Notes: generated by a model from the letters alone, not told the origin. 64,000 nt of DNA from Brevibacillus sp042683565 (GCF_042683565.1 NZ_JBHUJW010000034.1:186001-250000), one strand, 5' to 3'. Positions 8,638 to 17,693 are shown, counted from the first letter of the stretch. Program-made: numbers and translations.

Positions 8638-10080
8638 TTACAACCCGAACGAAACGAACTTCGTTTCCAAATATTCATCCATGCCGTAGCGACCGCCTTC
8701 GCGGCCGATTCCGCTCTCCTTGAACCCGCCGAACGGTGCCTGAGTCTGGGTCGGCGCGCCGTCGTTGATGCCGACGATGCCGTATTCCAGCTGCTCGGCC
8801 ATGCGGAAGCAGCGCTGGTTGTCGCGGGTGTAGACATAGGCAGCCAGACCGTAGCGCGTGTTGTTCGCCTGTTTGACCACCTCTGTCTCGTCGGTGAAGC
8901 GGACGATCGGCACGACTGGGCCGAACGTTTCTTCATAGGAGATTTTCATCTCGTCGGTGACGTCGGTGATGACGGTCGGCTCGCAGTAGAAGCCTTTCGC
9001 GTAGTCGCCCTCGGTCAGGCGCGCCCCGCCGTGTACCACTTGGCCGCCCTTTGCTTTGGCGTCTTCGATGTGCTCCAGTACCTTGTTCAGTGCACGCTCG
9101 TTGACGAGTGGACCGATTTCCGTTTCTTTCTGGCGGCCGTCCCCGACCTTGGCCTTTTTCAGGCGCTCGACCAGTTTCTCTGTGAAAGCGTCTGCCACAT
9201 CGGCATGCACGTACAGACGGTTGGTGCAGATGCACATTTGGCCGGAGTTGCGGAATTTGCTCTCAAAAAGGCCTTTCACCGCCGCATCCAGGTCAGCGTC
9301 GGCGAACACGATGAACGGCGCATGGCCGCCCAGCTCCATGCTGACGCGCTTCACCTGCTTCGCTGCGCCTTCCATCAAGAGCTTGCCGACGCGCGTGGAG
9401 CCGGTGAAGCCAATCTTGCTCAGTTTCGGATTGTCGATGAACTCCTGGCCGACTGCTTCCGGCTTGCCGATGACGAGGTTCACGACGCCTTTCGGGAATC
9501 CGGCTTGCTCGATCAGCTCGAACAGGCGGATCGCGGACAGCGGCGTGCTTTCAGCCGGCTTCAGTACGACCGTGCAGCCTGCTGCCAGCGCCGGAGCGAT
9601 TTTGCGGGCCACCATGTTGACCGGGAAGTTCCACGGCGTGATCGCGCCCACGACACCTACAGGCTGACGAAGAACCATGATCCGTTTGTTGGCGACCGAA
9701 GACGGAATCGTCTCGCCGTAGACGCGTTTGGCTTCCTCTGCGTACCAGACGAAGTTGTCAGCGGCGCCCAACACTTCTCCCTTGGCTTCGCCGATCGGCT
9801 TGCCCATTTCGGCGGAGATGATGCCTGCCAGCTCATCGCGGTGACTTTTCACCAGCTCGGACAAATTGTACAAATATTTGGAGCGTTCACGCGCAGTCAA
9901 TCGAGACCAGGTGGCGAATGCTTCATGTGCTGCATCGATTGCTTTTTTCGCTTCGCGGCCGTCACCGAATGCGACGGACCCGACTGCTTCTCCAGTGGCC
10001 GGGTTGATGATCTGCAGCGTTTCCCCGCTTTCTGCAGATACCCATTCCCCATTGATATACATTTGCTTGCTCTCACCCAT
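8638..10080 (-). CDS. NAD(P)-dependent aldehyde dehydrogenase, likely phenylacetate ring-cleavage semialdehyde dehydrogenase
   Basis: Aldehyde dehydrogenase of 480 residues. Visible motifs are the Rossmann glycine motif GFTGSTRVGK, the catalytic Glu in MELGGHAP and the catalytic Cys in NSGQMCICTNR; the sequence resembles succinate-semialdehyde dehydrogenases (GabD type). The ATG at 10080 is chosen because GAGGAG lies nine bases upstream; an ATG 27 bases further up lacks a site. It is the last gene of the paaABCD block. In E. coli the corresponding reaction is done by the aldehyde dehydrogenase half of the PaaZ fusion. This protein has no C-terminal MaoC domain, so it probably oxidises the ring-cleavage semialdehyde with a separate hydratase. 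Phenylacetaldehyde as substrate cannot be excluded. Confidence 0.85.
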   Translation of the reverse strand: MGESKQMYINGEWVSAESGETLQIINPATGEAVGSVAFGDGREAKKAIDAAHEAFATWSRLTARERSKYLYNLSELVKSHRDELAGIISAEMGKPIGEAKGEVLGAADNFVWYAEEAKRVYGETIPSSVANKRIMVLRQPVGVVGAITPWNFPVNMVARKIAPALAAGCTVVLKPAESTPLSAIRLFELIEQAGFPKGVVNLVIGKPEAVGQEFIDNPKLSKIGFTGSTRVGKLLMEGAAKQVKRVSMELGGHAPFIVFADADLDAAVKGLFESKFRNSGQMCICTNRLYVHADVADAFTEKLVERLKKAKVGDGRQKETEIGPLVNERALNKVLEHIEDAKAKGGQVVHGGARLTEGDYAKGFYCEPTVITDVTDEMKISYEETFGPVVPIVRFTDETEVVKQANNTRYGLAAYVYTRDNQRCFRMAEQLEYGIVGINDGAPTQTQAPFGGFKESGIGREGGRYGMDEYLETKFVSFGL

Positions 10081-10103
10081 GACACTCGCTCCTCTCATTC
10101 GTC

Positions 10104-10607
10104 TCAATAGATTGGTTTTAGTGCCTCAAACGGATTTTTGCAGTGTCTGCAGTACAGAATGCTGCGACAGGCAGCAGGTCCAAACAGGTTGTCAATCTGT
10201 GTATAGGGAGAATCGCAGTAAGGACAGGTCACTTCCCACGTATCCCCCTCCTTGAAGCCAACCGGCGGAGGGGCGATGCCGAAGCTGCGCAGTTTTTCCC
10301 GGGCATCTGCGGCGATGCGGTCGGAGGTCCACTGCGGATCGTAGACGAAGCTCACCTGCACTTCGTCTATCCCTTCCCCTTCCACCAATTTTTCCGCGAT
10401 GTTTTTCTTCATGATTTCCAGAGCCGGACAGCCGACAAAGGTAGGCAAAACTTCTACGTACGCAACGCCCGCTTCGACCTTGACCTTGTGGATCATGCCC
10501 ATCTCCACCATGCTGATCACTGGAATCTCCGGATCTTTTACTTCTTGCAGCAGTTCCCAGCATGTCGCTTCTTGTTGTTCCTGAAGGATTTCCTTTTCTT
10601 GCGCCAT
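10104..10607 (-). CDS. paaD: Phenylacetyl-CoA epoxidase assembly subunit PaaD
   Basis: Protein of 167 residues with an N-terminal MIP18/DUF59 domain (DPEIPVISMVEMGMI) and a C-terminal zinc-ribbon-like part with two CxxC pairs (CPYCDS and CRHCKNP). PaaD is thought to help mature a metal or Fe-S centre of the epoxidase system. The ATG at 10607 has AAGGAG eight bases upstream; the in-frame upstream ATG lacks a site. It lies directly after paaC and before the aldehyde dehydrogenase. Length and domain order match the family. Confidence 0.93.
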   Translation of the reverse strand: MAQEKEILQEQQEATCWELLQEVKDPEIPVISMVEMGMIHKVKVEAGVAYVEVLPTFVGCPALEIMKKNIAEKLVEGEGIDEVQVSFVYDPQWTSDRIAADAREKLRSFGIAPPPVGFKEGDTWEVTCPYCDSPYTQIDNLFGPAACRSILYCRHCKNPFEALKPIY

Positions 10608-10658
10608 GCAGATCACTCCTTTTTTGGCATCAGCAGTCGCTTGCATACATCTGAGCGC

Positions 10659-11492
10659 CTACCAGGTCGCTGCCGGATCGATGCGATACACTTCGGACAG
10701 CGTCGCCAGCGCTTGTGCCAGATCTTCGGTATGCACGCCTGCGCGTCCGCGCTCCGGCGCAGTTCCCGGCTCACCCGGCCAGGCGAGGCCGGCGTTTTGG
10801 AAAATGTCTTTGGTCGTCGCCAGCCATTCCTGACGGATCGTCGCTTCATCCGCGATCAAGCCGAAGCGCACGATGCTGTCGCCGTTCGGACCGAGGTCGC
10901 TTAGCTCTCCGGCGTCCTGCCATACTTTTGCGATTGCCGCTTCCAGTCTGGTGCGCGCTTCCGGTGTGCTGTTGGCTAGCTGTTTCAGCCATACTTGCCA
11001 GTGCATCAGATGGTAACGGTGCTCGGTCAGCATTTTGCGGCTGCTTACGGTAAGCGGCGTGTAAGACGACTTTTGCAACGCTTCCAGACGGACCTTTTTG
11101 TACAGGCCGTACACGTAGTAGCGCACGATGGCATACGCCCAATCGTAGTGCGGGTCGTCGTTGTAGCCGCCTGTGCCGTTCTTGCGCTCCACCAGAATGG
11201 CGTTGCGGAAGGCGGCGGACTCGCGCAACTGCGCCAGATCGTCCGCTTTGCCCACTCCCAGCTGTTCGAGCATTTCGTAGTACATCACGGCATGCCCCAT
11301 CATGTCCTGCGACATGGAGGAAAACGCTACGTCTTCCTCGATATGGGGAGCGAGACCGAGCCATTCGGACCCGCGATAAGCCAATATAAAATCGTCGTCG
11401 GCAAGCTGGAAGAGCAGATCAACCAAGGCTTGCGTATACTCCTGGTTTTGCAATGCCTGCTGTGCAGTTTCTACTTGGTAAAGTTCGCCCAT
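10659..11492 (-). CDS. paaC: Phenylacetyl-CoA 1,2-epoxidase subunit PaaC
   Basis: Structural ferritin-like subunit of 277 residues that pairs with PaaA in the multicomponent epoxidase. It has the typical four-helix bundle sequence (LADDDFILAYRGSEWLG, then DMMGHAVMYYEML and HRYHLMHWQVWL). PaaC usually lacks an active di-iron site. The ATG at 11492 (MGELYQ) has AAGGAGG eight bases upstream. It is the third gene in the paaABCD order. Confidence 0.93.
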   Translation of the reverse strand: MGELYQVETAQQALQNQEYTQALVDLLFQLADDDFILAYRGSEWLGLAPHIEEDVAFSSMSQDMMGHAVMYYEMLEQLGVGKADDLAQLRESAAFRNAILVERKNGTGGYNDDPHYDWAYAIVRYYVYGLYKKVRLEALQKSSYTPLTVSSRKMLTEHRYHLMHWQVWLKQLANSTPEARTRLEAAIAKVWQDAGELSDLGPNGDSIVRFGLIADEATIRQEWLATTKDIFQNAGLAWPGEPGTAPERGRAGVHTEDLAQALATLSEVYRIDPAATW

Positions 11493-11509
11493 GATCATTT
11501 CCTCCTTCT

Positions 11510-11854
11510 TCAGCTGCCGCTGCTTGTGTTGTGTTTGGCTTCGTACGCTTCCTTGTGGCGGCGCCATCTTCCCTGCAAATCGCCGTAGCCTTTGGTCTCC
11601 CGGTAGCTCTTGTTATCCAGCCGCTCCAGGAAAGGACGCTCCTGTGGCGGCAGTCCGTGGATGTCGTCCCGCTTGACGACCCACAGGTTAAAGCAAGGCT
11701 CCCGGCGCAGGAAGTTTTCCCGCGCCATGGAGAGCGCTACCTCTGCATTCGGAGCCAACAGGCTGAACTGATGGACGAATGAAGCGCTTACGGTTTTTTG
11801 ACTGAACACTTCATAAATGAAAAAGTTGCCTTCTTGGTTCGTTTGGTTGTTCAT
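11510..11854 (-). CDS. paaB: Phenylacetyl-CoA 1,2-epoxidase subunit PaaB
   Basis: Small subunit of 114 residues of the phenylacetyl-CoA epoxidase, which helps join two PaaAC units. It contains the family core ALSMARENFLRREPCFNLWV. The ATG at 11854 is preferred (AGGTGA six bases upstream); a GTG at 11863 immediately after the paaA stop is an alternative. It overlaps no other gene and is tightly packed between paaA and paaC. Confidence 0.93.
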   Translation of the reverse strand: MNNQTNQEGNFFIYEVFSQKTVSASFVHQFSLLAPNAEVALSMARENFLRREPCFNLWVVKRDDIHGLPPQERPFLERLDNKSYRETKGYGDLQGRWRRHKEAYEAKHNTSSGS

Positions 11855-11863
11855 TATTGTCAC

Positions 11864-12832
11864 CTACCCTACCTGGCGGCCATACGACAAAATCGCGTCG
11901 CGCACCCATTTGGTTTCTTCATAGGACATTTCACGCAGTTGCAGGCGGTGGGCAGAACGCGGACCTTTGCCTTTGACGATCTGTTTGAACGCTTCCCAAT
12001 CCGGCTGCTGGTACACCCATTTGTCCTCTGCTTCGTCGAAGTAAATCGTCTCATCCGGTACGGTAAAGCCCAGGTGGAAAATCCGCGGGAGGTATTTTTT
12101 CAGGAAAGCTTGCCGCAGCTCTTCATTCGTTTGCGTCCGGATTTTGTAGCGCATGTTCAAAGCCTGGTTGCTCGTGATGGTGCCGTTTTCCGGCGGACCG
12201 AAGAACATCAAGAGCGACGGCCACCAGCGCGTGATCGCTTCTTGCAGCATTTGGCGCTGCTGCTCGGTTCCTTCCGCCAGGTCCAGGACGATGCTCTCCC
12301 CATGCTGTGCATGGAATTTTTCCTCCGCACAGATTCGTTGCAGCGCCCGTGCATACGGTGCGTACGACGTATCCAAAGACATCGTCTGCGTGATGATGGC
12401 CGCGCCGTCTACCAGCCAGCCGATGACGCCGGCGTCTGCCCATGTCGGAGCTTCCATGTGGAAGACGTTGTGGAACTTCAGTCGTCCCGTGAACAGGTCC
12501 TGCATCAGGTCTTCGCGCGTTTTGCCCAGCGGAGCGATCAGATCTTCGGCGACGCGCAGGAGCAGCTGACCGTGGCCCATTTCATCCTGCACCTTGGCCA
12601 TGATCGCCAGCTTGCGGCGAAGCGTCGGCGCTTTCGGTACCCACTCCTTCTCCGGCAAAGCTCCCATGATCTCGCTGATGCCGTGCATGGAAATCAGTTT
12701 GATCAGCTGGTTGCGGTAATCATCGGGCATCCAGTCATCCGCTTCGATTTTTTCACCGCGGTCGATTCGCGCCAAAAACTCTTCCAATTTGGCATTTTCC
12801 GTCAAATCCGAACGTTCCATCGATGTTTGCAT
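11864..12832 (-). CDS. paaA: Phenylacetyl-CoA 1,2-epoxidase catalytic subunit PaaA
   Basis: Catalytic di-iron subunit of 322 residues that converts phenylacetyl-CoA to ring-1,2-epoxyphenylacetyl-CoA with O2. Di-iron ligand motifs are visible: a Glu plus KVQDEMGHGQ (ExxH) in the first half, and ICAEEKFHAQHGE (ExxH) in the second. The ATG at 12832 has AAGGAGG nine bases upstream. It heads the paaABCD-aldehyde dehydrogenase block and its promoter region carries the PaaX-type repeat. No paaE reductase gene follows paaD. Confidence 0.95.
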   Translation of the reverse strand: MQTSMERSDLTENAKLEEFLARIDRGEKIEADDWMPDDYRNQLIKLISMHGISEIMGALPEKEWVPKAPTLRRKLAIMAKVQDEMGHGQLLLRVAEDLIAPLGKTREDLMQDLFTGRLKFHNVFHMEAPTWADAGVIGWLVDGAAIITQTMSLDTSYAPYARALQRICAEEKFHAQHGESIVLDLAEGTEQQRQMLQEAITRWWPSLLMFFGPPENGTITSNQALNMRYKIRTQTNEELRQAFLKKYLPRIFHLGFTVPDETIYFDEAEDKWVYQQPDWEAFKQIVKGKGPRSAHRLQLREMSYEETKWVRDAILSYGRQVG

Positions 12833-12895
12833 GGGGAAAGACCTCCTTAATGTTTCAGGCTGCAATGAATTACGCTTGTCTATCGCATTAAATTA

Positions 12896-12921
12896 TAATA
12901 CGTTTTTGTAACGTTATAATA
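12896..12921 (-). promoter_or_regulatory. Probable PaaX operator of the paaABCD promoter
   Basis: Two ACGTT cores 11 bp apart (centres near 12901 and 12912) inside AT-rich sequence, 22 of 26 positions identical to the site upstream of paaX. A TATAAT on the minus strand overlaps its downstream edge, so a bound repressor would block RNA polymerase. Assignment to PaaX is inferred from the shared promoters. Confidence 0.65.
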
Positions 12922-12949
12922 ACATACCGTCATACGATTCGGCAATAGG

Positions 12950-12963
12950 TGCAAGCGTTTTCA
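12950..12963. promoter_or_regulatory. cre-like element (possible CcpA site) upstream of paaA
   Basis: The 14-mer TGCAAGCGTTTTCA matches 13 of 14 positions of the Bacillus cre consensus TGWAANCGNTNWCA. It lies about 30 bp upstream of the PaaX-type repeat. A related GCAAGCATTTTC lies at about the same distance upstream of the repeat before the paaK operon. Confidence 0.45.
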
Positions 12964-12974
12964 TGCCTGCCGTT

Positions 12975-13799
12975 TTATTCCCCCCTCCCTGCCAGCGCTG
13001 CGGCTTCCCTTAATTGTTCTGCCATATGACGCAGCTGCTGCACGACAGCATCCAGCTCCTGTATCCGGGTGGACTGTTGCACGCTGCGGTTCATCGTCTT
13101 TTCCAGCTCGCCCGAGACCGTCCCAACCAGGTCATTCATCTCTTCCAGAATACGAAAAATGTTCTTGGCCGATGTCGACGTCGACTGGGACAGGCTGCGG
13201 ATTTCTTCGGCCACGACACCAAATCCTCTCCCTGCCGCCCCTGCGCGCGCCGCCTCCAGCACGGCATTGAGGCCCAAAACATTGGACCGCGTAGAAATGT
13301 CGCGAATCATCTGGTTGATTTGCGAGGTCTCGGCAATTTTTCCTGCCATCCTCGCCGCCGTGTCCGCCAATGTATGGCTGGCCATAGCGAGGTCGTTCGA
13401 GTCTTTGGCCAGGCTCTCCGTATAGGTCGCGATGTTTTCCAGCGCCCCCATCAAATTTTCGGCGAGACTGTGCAGACGATCTTCCTGCTCTGTCGTCACC
13501 CCGGTAGCCAGACACCCGACCACCTGACCGTTCTCGATGATCGGATAACCTACTGCGATGTACGGAATGCCGTACAACTCCTTGCCAATTCTGCGGACGA
13601 TTCTGCGCTTTTCAGCAATCGCGGTCGCGTTGATGCTTCCTTCCCGCAGCGGATCTCCCGGCTTGATGCCCAGGTTCAAACCTGGTGCCGGATAGTACGC
13701 CAAAAACTTCTCCCTGTCCGTTACCCCCACCATACAATCGGACAAGAACGCCTTTTGCAAAATCGGAGCAACCTCCAATAAGCTGTTGAGCAAAGACAT
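12975..13799 (-). CDS. Soluble methyl-accepting chemotaxis-like protein (YfmS type)
   Basis: Protein of 274 residues with no membrane segment. The N-terminal half is a ligand/redox-sensing domain (VGVTDREKFLAYYPAPG, then KELYGIPYIAVGYPI) as in B. subtilis YfmS. The C-terminal half is the methyl-accepting signalling helix with the hairpin-tip signature ARAGAAGRGFGVVAEEIRSL that binds CheA/CheW. The ATG at 13799 has GGAGGGG seven bases upstream; the open frame extends 12 codons further without a site. It lies just after the liv-type transporter and before paaABCD, so an aromatic-acid or energy taxis role is plausible but inferred. Confidence 0.85.
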   Translation of the reverse strand: MSLLNSLLEVAPILQKAFLSDCMVGVTDREKFLAYYPAPGLNLGIKPGDPLREGSINATAIAEKRRIVRRIGKELYGIPYIAVGYPIIENGQVVGCLATGVTTEQEDRLHSLAENLMGALENIATYTESLAKDSNDLAMASHTLADTAARMAGKIAETSQINQMIRDISTRSNVLGLNAVLEAARAGAAGRGFGVVAEEIRSLSQSTSTSAKNIFRILEEMNDLVGTVSGELEKTMNRSVQQSTRIQELDAVVQQLRHMAEQLREAAALAGRGE

Positions 13800-13901
13800 A
13801 TATCTTCCCCTCCAATTGTTCGGTGACGAAAACAAGCCGTTCCTTCCGCACCCTATCCAATTGCGGAAAGAACAGCCGTTTCGCTTCAGCCGTGCCAGTG
13901 T

Positions 13902-15113
13902 TTATTTGATAAGCTGGAATTTGCCATCTTTGACTTCGACCATGATCATGCTGTCTTCTGTCAGTCCGTTATGGTCCTGCGGCGAGAAAACAAACTCCCC
14001 TGTGACACCCACGTATTTTACTTTTTCCAGCACTTCACCCAGCTTGGATGCATCTCCGCCGGTCTGCTTCAGCCCTTCGACCATCAGGTTCAGGCCGTCG
14101 TAGCCGTAGCCTGCAAAGCCGTCCGGCTCTGCATTGTACGCCGCCTTGTAGCCGTCTACAAACTTCTTGACGACCGCTGCCTGCGGATCGTTCGCATCGA
14201 TTTGATCCGGCACGAGCAGTTTGCCTGCAACCATCAGCACGCCTTCGCCCGCGTCGCCGACAAGCTCGAGGAACTTGCTGTTGGCAGAGCCGTGGCTGCT
14301 GATGATCGGGATGCCAAGGTTAAGCTGCTTGGCTTCTTTGACGATCGTCGCTGGTCCCGGATTCGTGCCCGCCACGATCAGCGCCTGGGCGTCCGTACCT
14401 TTGATCTTGGTCAGCTGGGAGCTCATGGACGGGTCCTTGGTGCCGTATTTTTCTTCAGCCACGATCGTGATGCCGTACTCCGGCGCGTATTTTTTCAGCT
14501 GCTGCGTCCAGCCGCTGCCGTACGGATTGCTGTCGTTGAGCATGGCGATTTTGGTGATGCCTTTTTCTTTCAGATATTTATAAATGCGCTTCGTTCCATG
14601 AACGTCCGTATGCGGCGTCTTGAAGATGCCCGGCCGCACCGGATTGGTGATCTGGTCAGCCGCCGCCATGGAGATCAACGGAATCTTTTCGGATTGGGCG
14701 AATTCCGCCATGCCAAGGGACGGACCACTGCCCGAGGAGCCGAGCACGGCGATTACCTTGTCTTTGGACACGAGCTTTTTGATCGCTTTGACCGCTTCCG
14801 TGTTGTCGGACTTGTCGTCTTCAATCACGACTTCAACCGGACGACCGTCTACCCCTCCGGCGCCGTTGATTTCTTTCACCAGCATCTCGATTGACTGCTT
14901 TTCCGGTACGCCGAGCGGGCTGTTCGGACCCGTCAGGGAAAACACGGCACCCAGCTTGAGCGGTTCCTTGCTGCCTGCTTCCGCTGTCTGTCCTGCCGCA
15001 GGCTGTCCTCCTGCTTCTGCTGCCGGCTTGGCACCGCCTCCGCAAGCGCTAAGCAATACCATAGAAGCCAGGGCGATCGGGTAGAGCCATTTCATTTTTT
15101 GACGTTTTTTCAT
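13902..15113 (-). CDS. ABC transporter substrate-binding lipoprotein, LivJ type
   Basis: Lipoprotein of 403 residues with a signal peptide ending in the lipobox LSAC (Cys at about residue 24), followed by a Leu/Ile/Val-binding-type periplasmic-binding fold (LKLGAVFSLTGPNSPLG, VLGSSGSGPSLGMAEFA). It delivers substrate to the LivHM permease. Within a paa island the ligand may be phenylacetate or a related aromatic acid, but the sequence alone allows branched-chain amino acids too. It is the last gene of the transporter operon. Confidence 0.9.
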   Translation of the reverse strand: MKKRQKMKWLYPIALASMVLLSACGGGAKPAAEAGGQPAAGQTAEAGSKEPLKLGAVFSLTGPNSPLGVPEKQSIEMLVKEINGAGGVDGRPVEVVIEDDKSDNTEAVKAIKKLVSKDKVIAVLGSSGSGPSLGMAEFAQSEKIPLISMAAADQITNPVRPGIFKTPHTDVHGTKRIYKYLKEKGITKIAMLNDSNPYGSGWTQQLKKYAPEYGITIVAEEKYGTKDPSMSSQLTKIKGTDAQALIVAGTNPGPATIVKEAKQLNLGIPIISSHGSANSKFLELVGDAGEGVLMVAGKLLVPDQIDANDPQAAVVKKFVDGYKAAYNAEPDGFAGYGYDGLNLMVEGLKQTGGDASKLGEVLEKVKYVGVTGEFVFSPQDHNGLTEDSMIMVEVKDGKFQLIK

Positions 15114-15149
15114 GTTGAACCCCCTCTATTCTATTTGATTTTTATTTGG

Positions 15150-15893
15150 TCAAACTGCTTCATGGGAATGTCCCAAGTAAGCAGATTGCACACGCGGATC
15201 GTTGCGGATCATCTCGGCCGTGCCTTCCAGCATCACTTCCCCTGTGCTAAGCACGTACGCCCGGTCGGAAATGGCCAGGGCGGCGCGGGCGTTCTGCTCG
15301 ACCAGCAGCACCGTCGTCCCCCACTGGGAGCGAATTTCCTGAACAATCGTCAAAATTTCCTTGGCGATCAGAGGAGCCAGCCCCAGGGACGGCTCGTCCA
15401 GCAGCAGCAGCTTGGGACGTGAGAGCAGAGCCCTGCCGATGGCCAGCATTTGCTGCTGTCCGCCGGAGAGGGTACCTCCCAGCTGCCATTTGCGCTCAGC
15501 GAGGATCGGGAAGCGTTCGTACACCGCCTCCATCTCCCTGGCGATTTCCCGCTTGCTCGTCTTCGGCATCCGATGCGAAGCTCCGAGCCACAGATTGTCT
15601 TCGACGGTCAAGGTCGAAAAAATTTGCCTTCGCTCCGGTACATGGGCCATGCCCCTTGGGACTACCAGCTCCGCCGGGACGCGGGTGATGTCCTGATCCC
15701 GAAACCAGACCTTGCCTTCCTTGGCCCCGTGCAAGCCGCATATGCAGTTGAGCAGCGTCGTCTTTCCCGCCCCGTTCGAGCCGAGCAGGGAGACGATCTC
15801 TCCCTCGTTCACCTGCAGGTCGATGCCGTGCAGCACTTCGACCGGACCGTAACGCGCCTTGATATTCTCCAACCGCAAAATCGCTTTTTCCAT
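15150..15893 (-). CDS. ABC transporter ATP-binding protein, LivF type
   Basis: ATPase of 247 residues with Walker A GSNGAGKTT, signature LSGGQQQMLAIGRAL and Walker B KLLLLDEPSLGL, typical of LivF. The ATG at 15893 is chosen: GGGGGTGA lies at the right distance inside the end of livG, and the longer frame would overlap livG by about 90 bp. It energises the LivHM permease together with LivG. Confidence 0.92.
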   Translation of the reverse strand: MEKAILRLENIKARYGPVEVLHGIDLQVNEGEIVSLLGSNGAGKTTLLNCICGLHGAKEGKVWFRDQDITRVPAELVVPRGMAHVPERRQIFSTLTVEDNLWLGASHRMPKTSKREIAREMEAVYERFPILAERKWQLGGTLSGGQQQMLAIGRALLSRPKLLLLDEPSLGLAPLIAKEILTIVQEIRSQWGTTVLLVEQNARAALAISDRAYVLSTGEVMLEGTAEMIRNDPRVQSAYLGHSHEAV

Positions 15894-15897
15894 CTCG

Positions 15898-16680
15898 TCA
15901 CCCCCGACTGTCTTCCTGTTCTTCTCCTCCCAGGTACGCCGCGATGACGCGCGGGTTCTCCTGAATTTCGCGCGGGGTCCCTTCCGCAATCTTGCTGCCT
16001 TGATCGAGGACGACGATGCGATCCGCGATCGTCATGATCATGTCCATATCGTGTTCGACCAAAAGAATCGCGGTCCCGCTGCGGCGAATTTCCTGAAACA
16101 TCCGGCTCATTTCCGCCGTCTCCGTATGATTCAGCCCAGCCGCTGGTTCATCGAGCAAAAGCAGCTTCGGCTCCGCGACCATCGCCCGGGCGATTTCCAT
16201 CAGGCGCAGCTTTCCGTACGGCAGACTGCCCGCCAGTGCAGACGCCAGCGAGGCCAGCCCCACCTTTTCCAGCCACTCCCCGGCACGCTCCTGCATCAGC
16301 TTCTCTTCCCTGCGCGCAGAGCCAAGACTCAGCCCGCAGGCAAGCAGGCTCGACCTCGTCTTCGTATGCATCCCGACCATCACGTTCTCCAGGACGGTCA
16401 TGTCGTCAAAGGTCTGGAGGTTTTGAAACGTCCGGGTAATTCCCCGTTTGGCGTATTCATAGCCGGGCACCCGTGTCATCGGCTGCGAGTCAAAGCGGAT
16501 TTCCCCTTCGGATGGCGGGATGACGCCGGACACCATGTTGAGCACCGTGCTCTTCCCCGCGCCGTTCGGTCCGATCAAAGCCAGAATCTCGCCCTGCTGC
16601 ACCTGAAAGTCCACGCGGTTGACCGCGCGCACGCCGCCGAAGTCGCGTGAGAGTTGTTGTACTTCGAGTAGTGCTGTCAT
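15898..16680 (-). CDS. ABC transporter ATP-binding protein, LivG type
   Basis: ATPase of 260 residues with Walker A GPNGAGKSTVLNMVSG, the LivG-type Walker B PKLLLLDEPAAGLNHTE and the H-loop in LLVEHDMDMI. Its signature motif is divergent (LPYGKLRLMEIARAM), as usual for LivG. The start overlaps the livM stop as ATGA. Part of the paa-linked livHMGFJ operon. Confidence 0.92.
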   Translation of the reverse strand: MTALLEVQQLSRDFGGVRAVNRVDFQVQQGEILALIGPNGAGKSTVLNMVSGVIPPSEGEIRFDSQPMTRVPGYEYAKRGITRTFQNLQTFDDMTVLENVMVGMHTKTRSSLLACGLSLGSARREEKLMQERAGEWLEKVGLASLASALAGSLPYGKLRLMEIARAMVAEPKLLLLDEPAAGLNHTETAEMSRMFQEIRRSGTAILLVEHDMDMIMTIADRIVVLDQGSKIAEGTPREIQENPRVIAAYLGGEEQEDSRG

Positions 16681-17693
16681 GTCGCCGCCTTCCTTTCTAT
16701 GCGCTGTCCCGCTTGAGCCGCTGTCTTCTTCGCCCGGCCCTTTTCATACATCGAGCGGAGGCGCGGTACGAGTCCTTCCGGCATGAACATCACAATCAGC
16801 ACCAGGATGGCACCAAACACGATCGTGTCCACATCGCCCTGCAGTCCCGGTACGACTTCGCTTAAAAGGATCAGCCCTTCGCTAATGAACCCGATGAGCA
16901 GCGTCCCGATCAAGGCCCCCCAGATGCTCGTCATGCCTCCGACGACGACCATCGTCAAAAATTTGATCGATTCGTGCATGCCGAACGGCTGCGGATCGAG
17001 AATGCCCATGTAGTGTGCGTACAGGCCGCCGGAGATTCCGGCAAACATGCCGCTGACGACGAAAGCGTTCAGTTTGAATTTTCGCACGTCTACCCCCATG
17101 GATGTCGCGGCAACCTCGCTCTTGTGGATCGCCCGGAAGGCTCGTCCGATTCGGGAGTGCATCAGATTCAGCGAGAACACCAGCACACAGGTGACGATTC
17201 CCCAGATCAGGTAGTACATGGACAGCTCGCTGTCGCCGAAAAAGGCGATCTTCGGAATGCTGATGATCCCGCTGGCTCCACCCGTGACAGGCTCCCACTC
17301 GGAGATGCCGATCTGGACGATGTAGCCGAATGCGAGCGTCGCCATCGCCAGGTAATAGCCTTGCAATCCCGCAATCGCCCGTCCCAGGATAAAGGCGAAC
17401 AACGCCGGAACGATCGCGGAGGCGATGAGACCGAGCAGCGGAGTCAGTCCGACCTTCGTCGTCAACACCGCTGACGTGTACGCTCCAAGCCCCCAGAATG
17501 CCGCTTGTCCCAAAGAAATTTGTCCTGCAAGGCCCATGACCAGGCACAAGCCGATGGAGACGATCGCGTGCAGGCCGATGACGATTCCGACGGAGCGGTA
17601 GTATTCGTCCGGCATCACAAACGGAAAAATAATCATCAGTGCCAAATAAATGCCGAGACTTTTCCCCCACTTCCCAACCAGCTGCTTCATCAT
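16677..17693 (-). CDS. ABC transporter permease, LivM type
   Basis: Permease of 338 residues with eight to ten membrane segments and the LivM motifs GLAGQISLGQAAFWGLGAY and NAFVVSGMFAGISGGLYAHY. Start and stop both overlap neighbours as ATGA (livH upstream, livG downstream), so the operon is translationally coupled. An AAGGAGG site precedes the ATG. Confidence 0.92.
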   Translation of the reverse strand: MMKQLVGKWGKSLGIYLALMIIFPFVMPDEYYRSVGIVIGLHAIVSIGLCLVMGLAGQISLGQAAFWGLGAYTSAVLTTKVGLTPLLGLIASAIVPALFAFILGRAIAGLQGYYLAMATLAFGYIVQIGISEWEPVTGGASGIISIPKIAFFGDSELSMYYLIWGIVTCVLVFSLNLMHSRIGRAFRAIHKSEVAATSMGVDVRKFKLNAFVVSGMFAGISGGLYAHYMGILDPQPFGMHESIKFLTMVVVGGMTSIWGALIGTLLIGFISEGLILLSEVVPGLQGDVDTIVFGAILVLIVMFMPEGLVPRLRSMYEKGRAKKTAAQAGQRIERKAAT

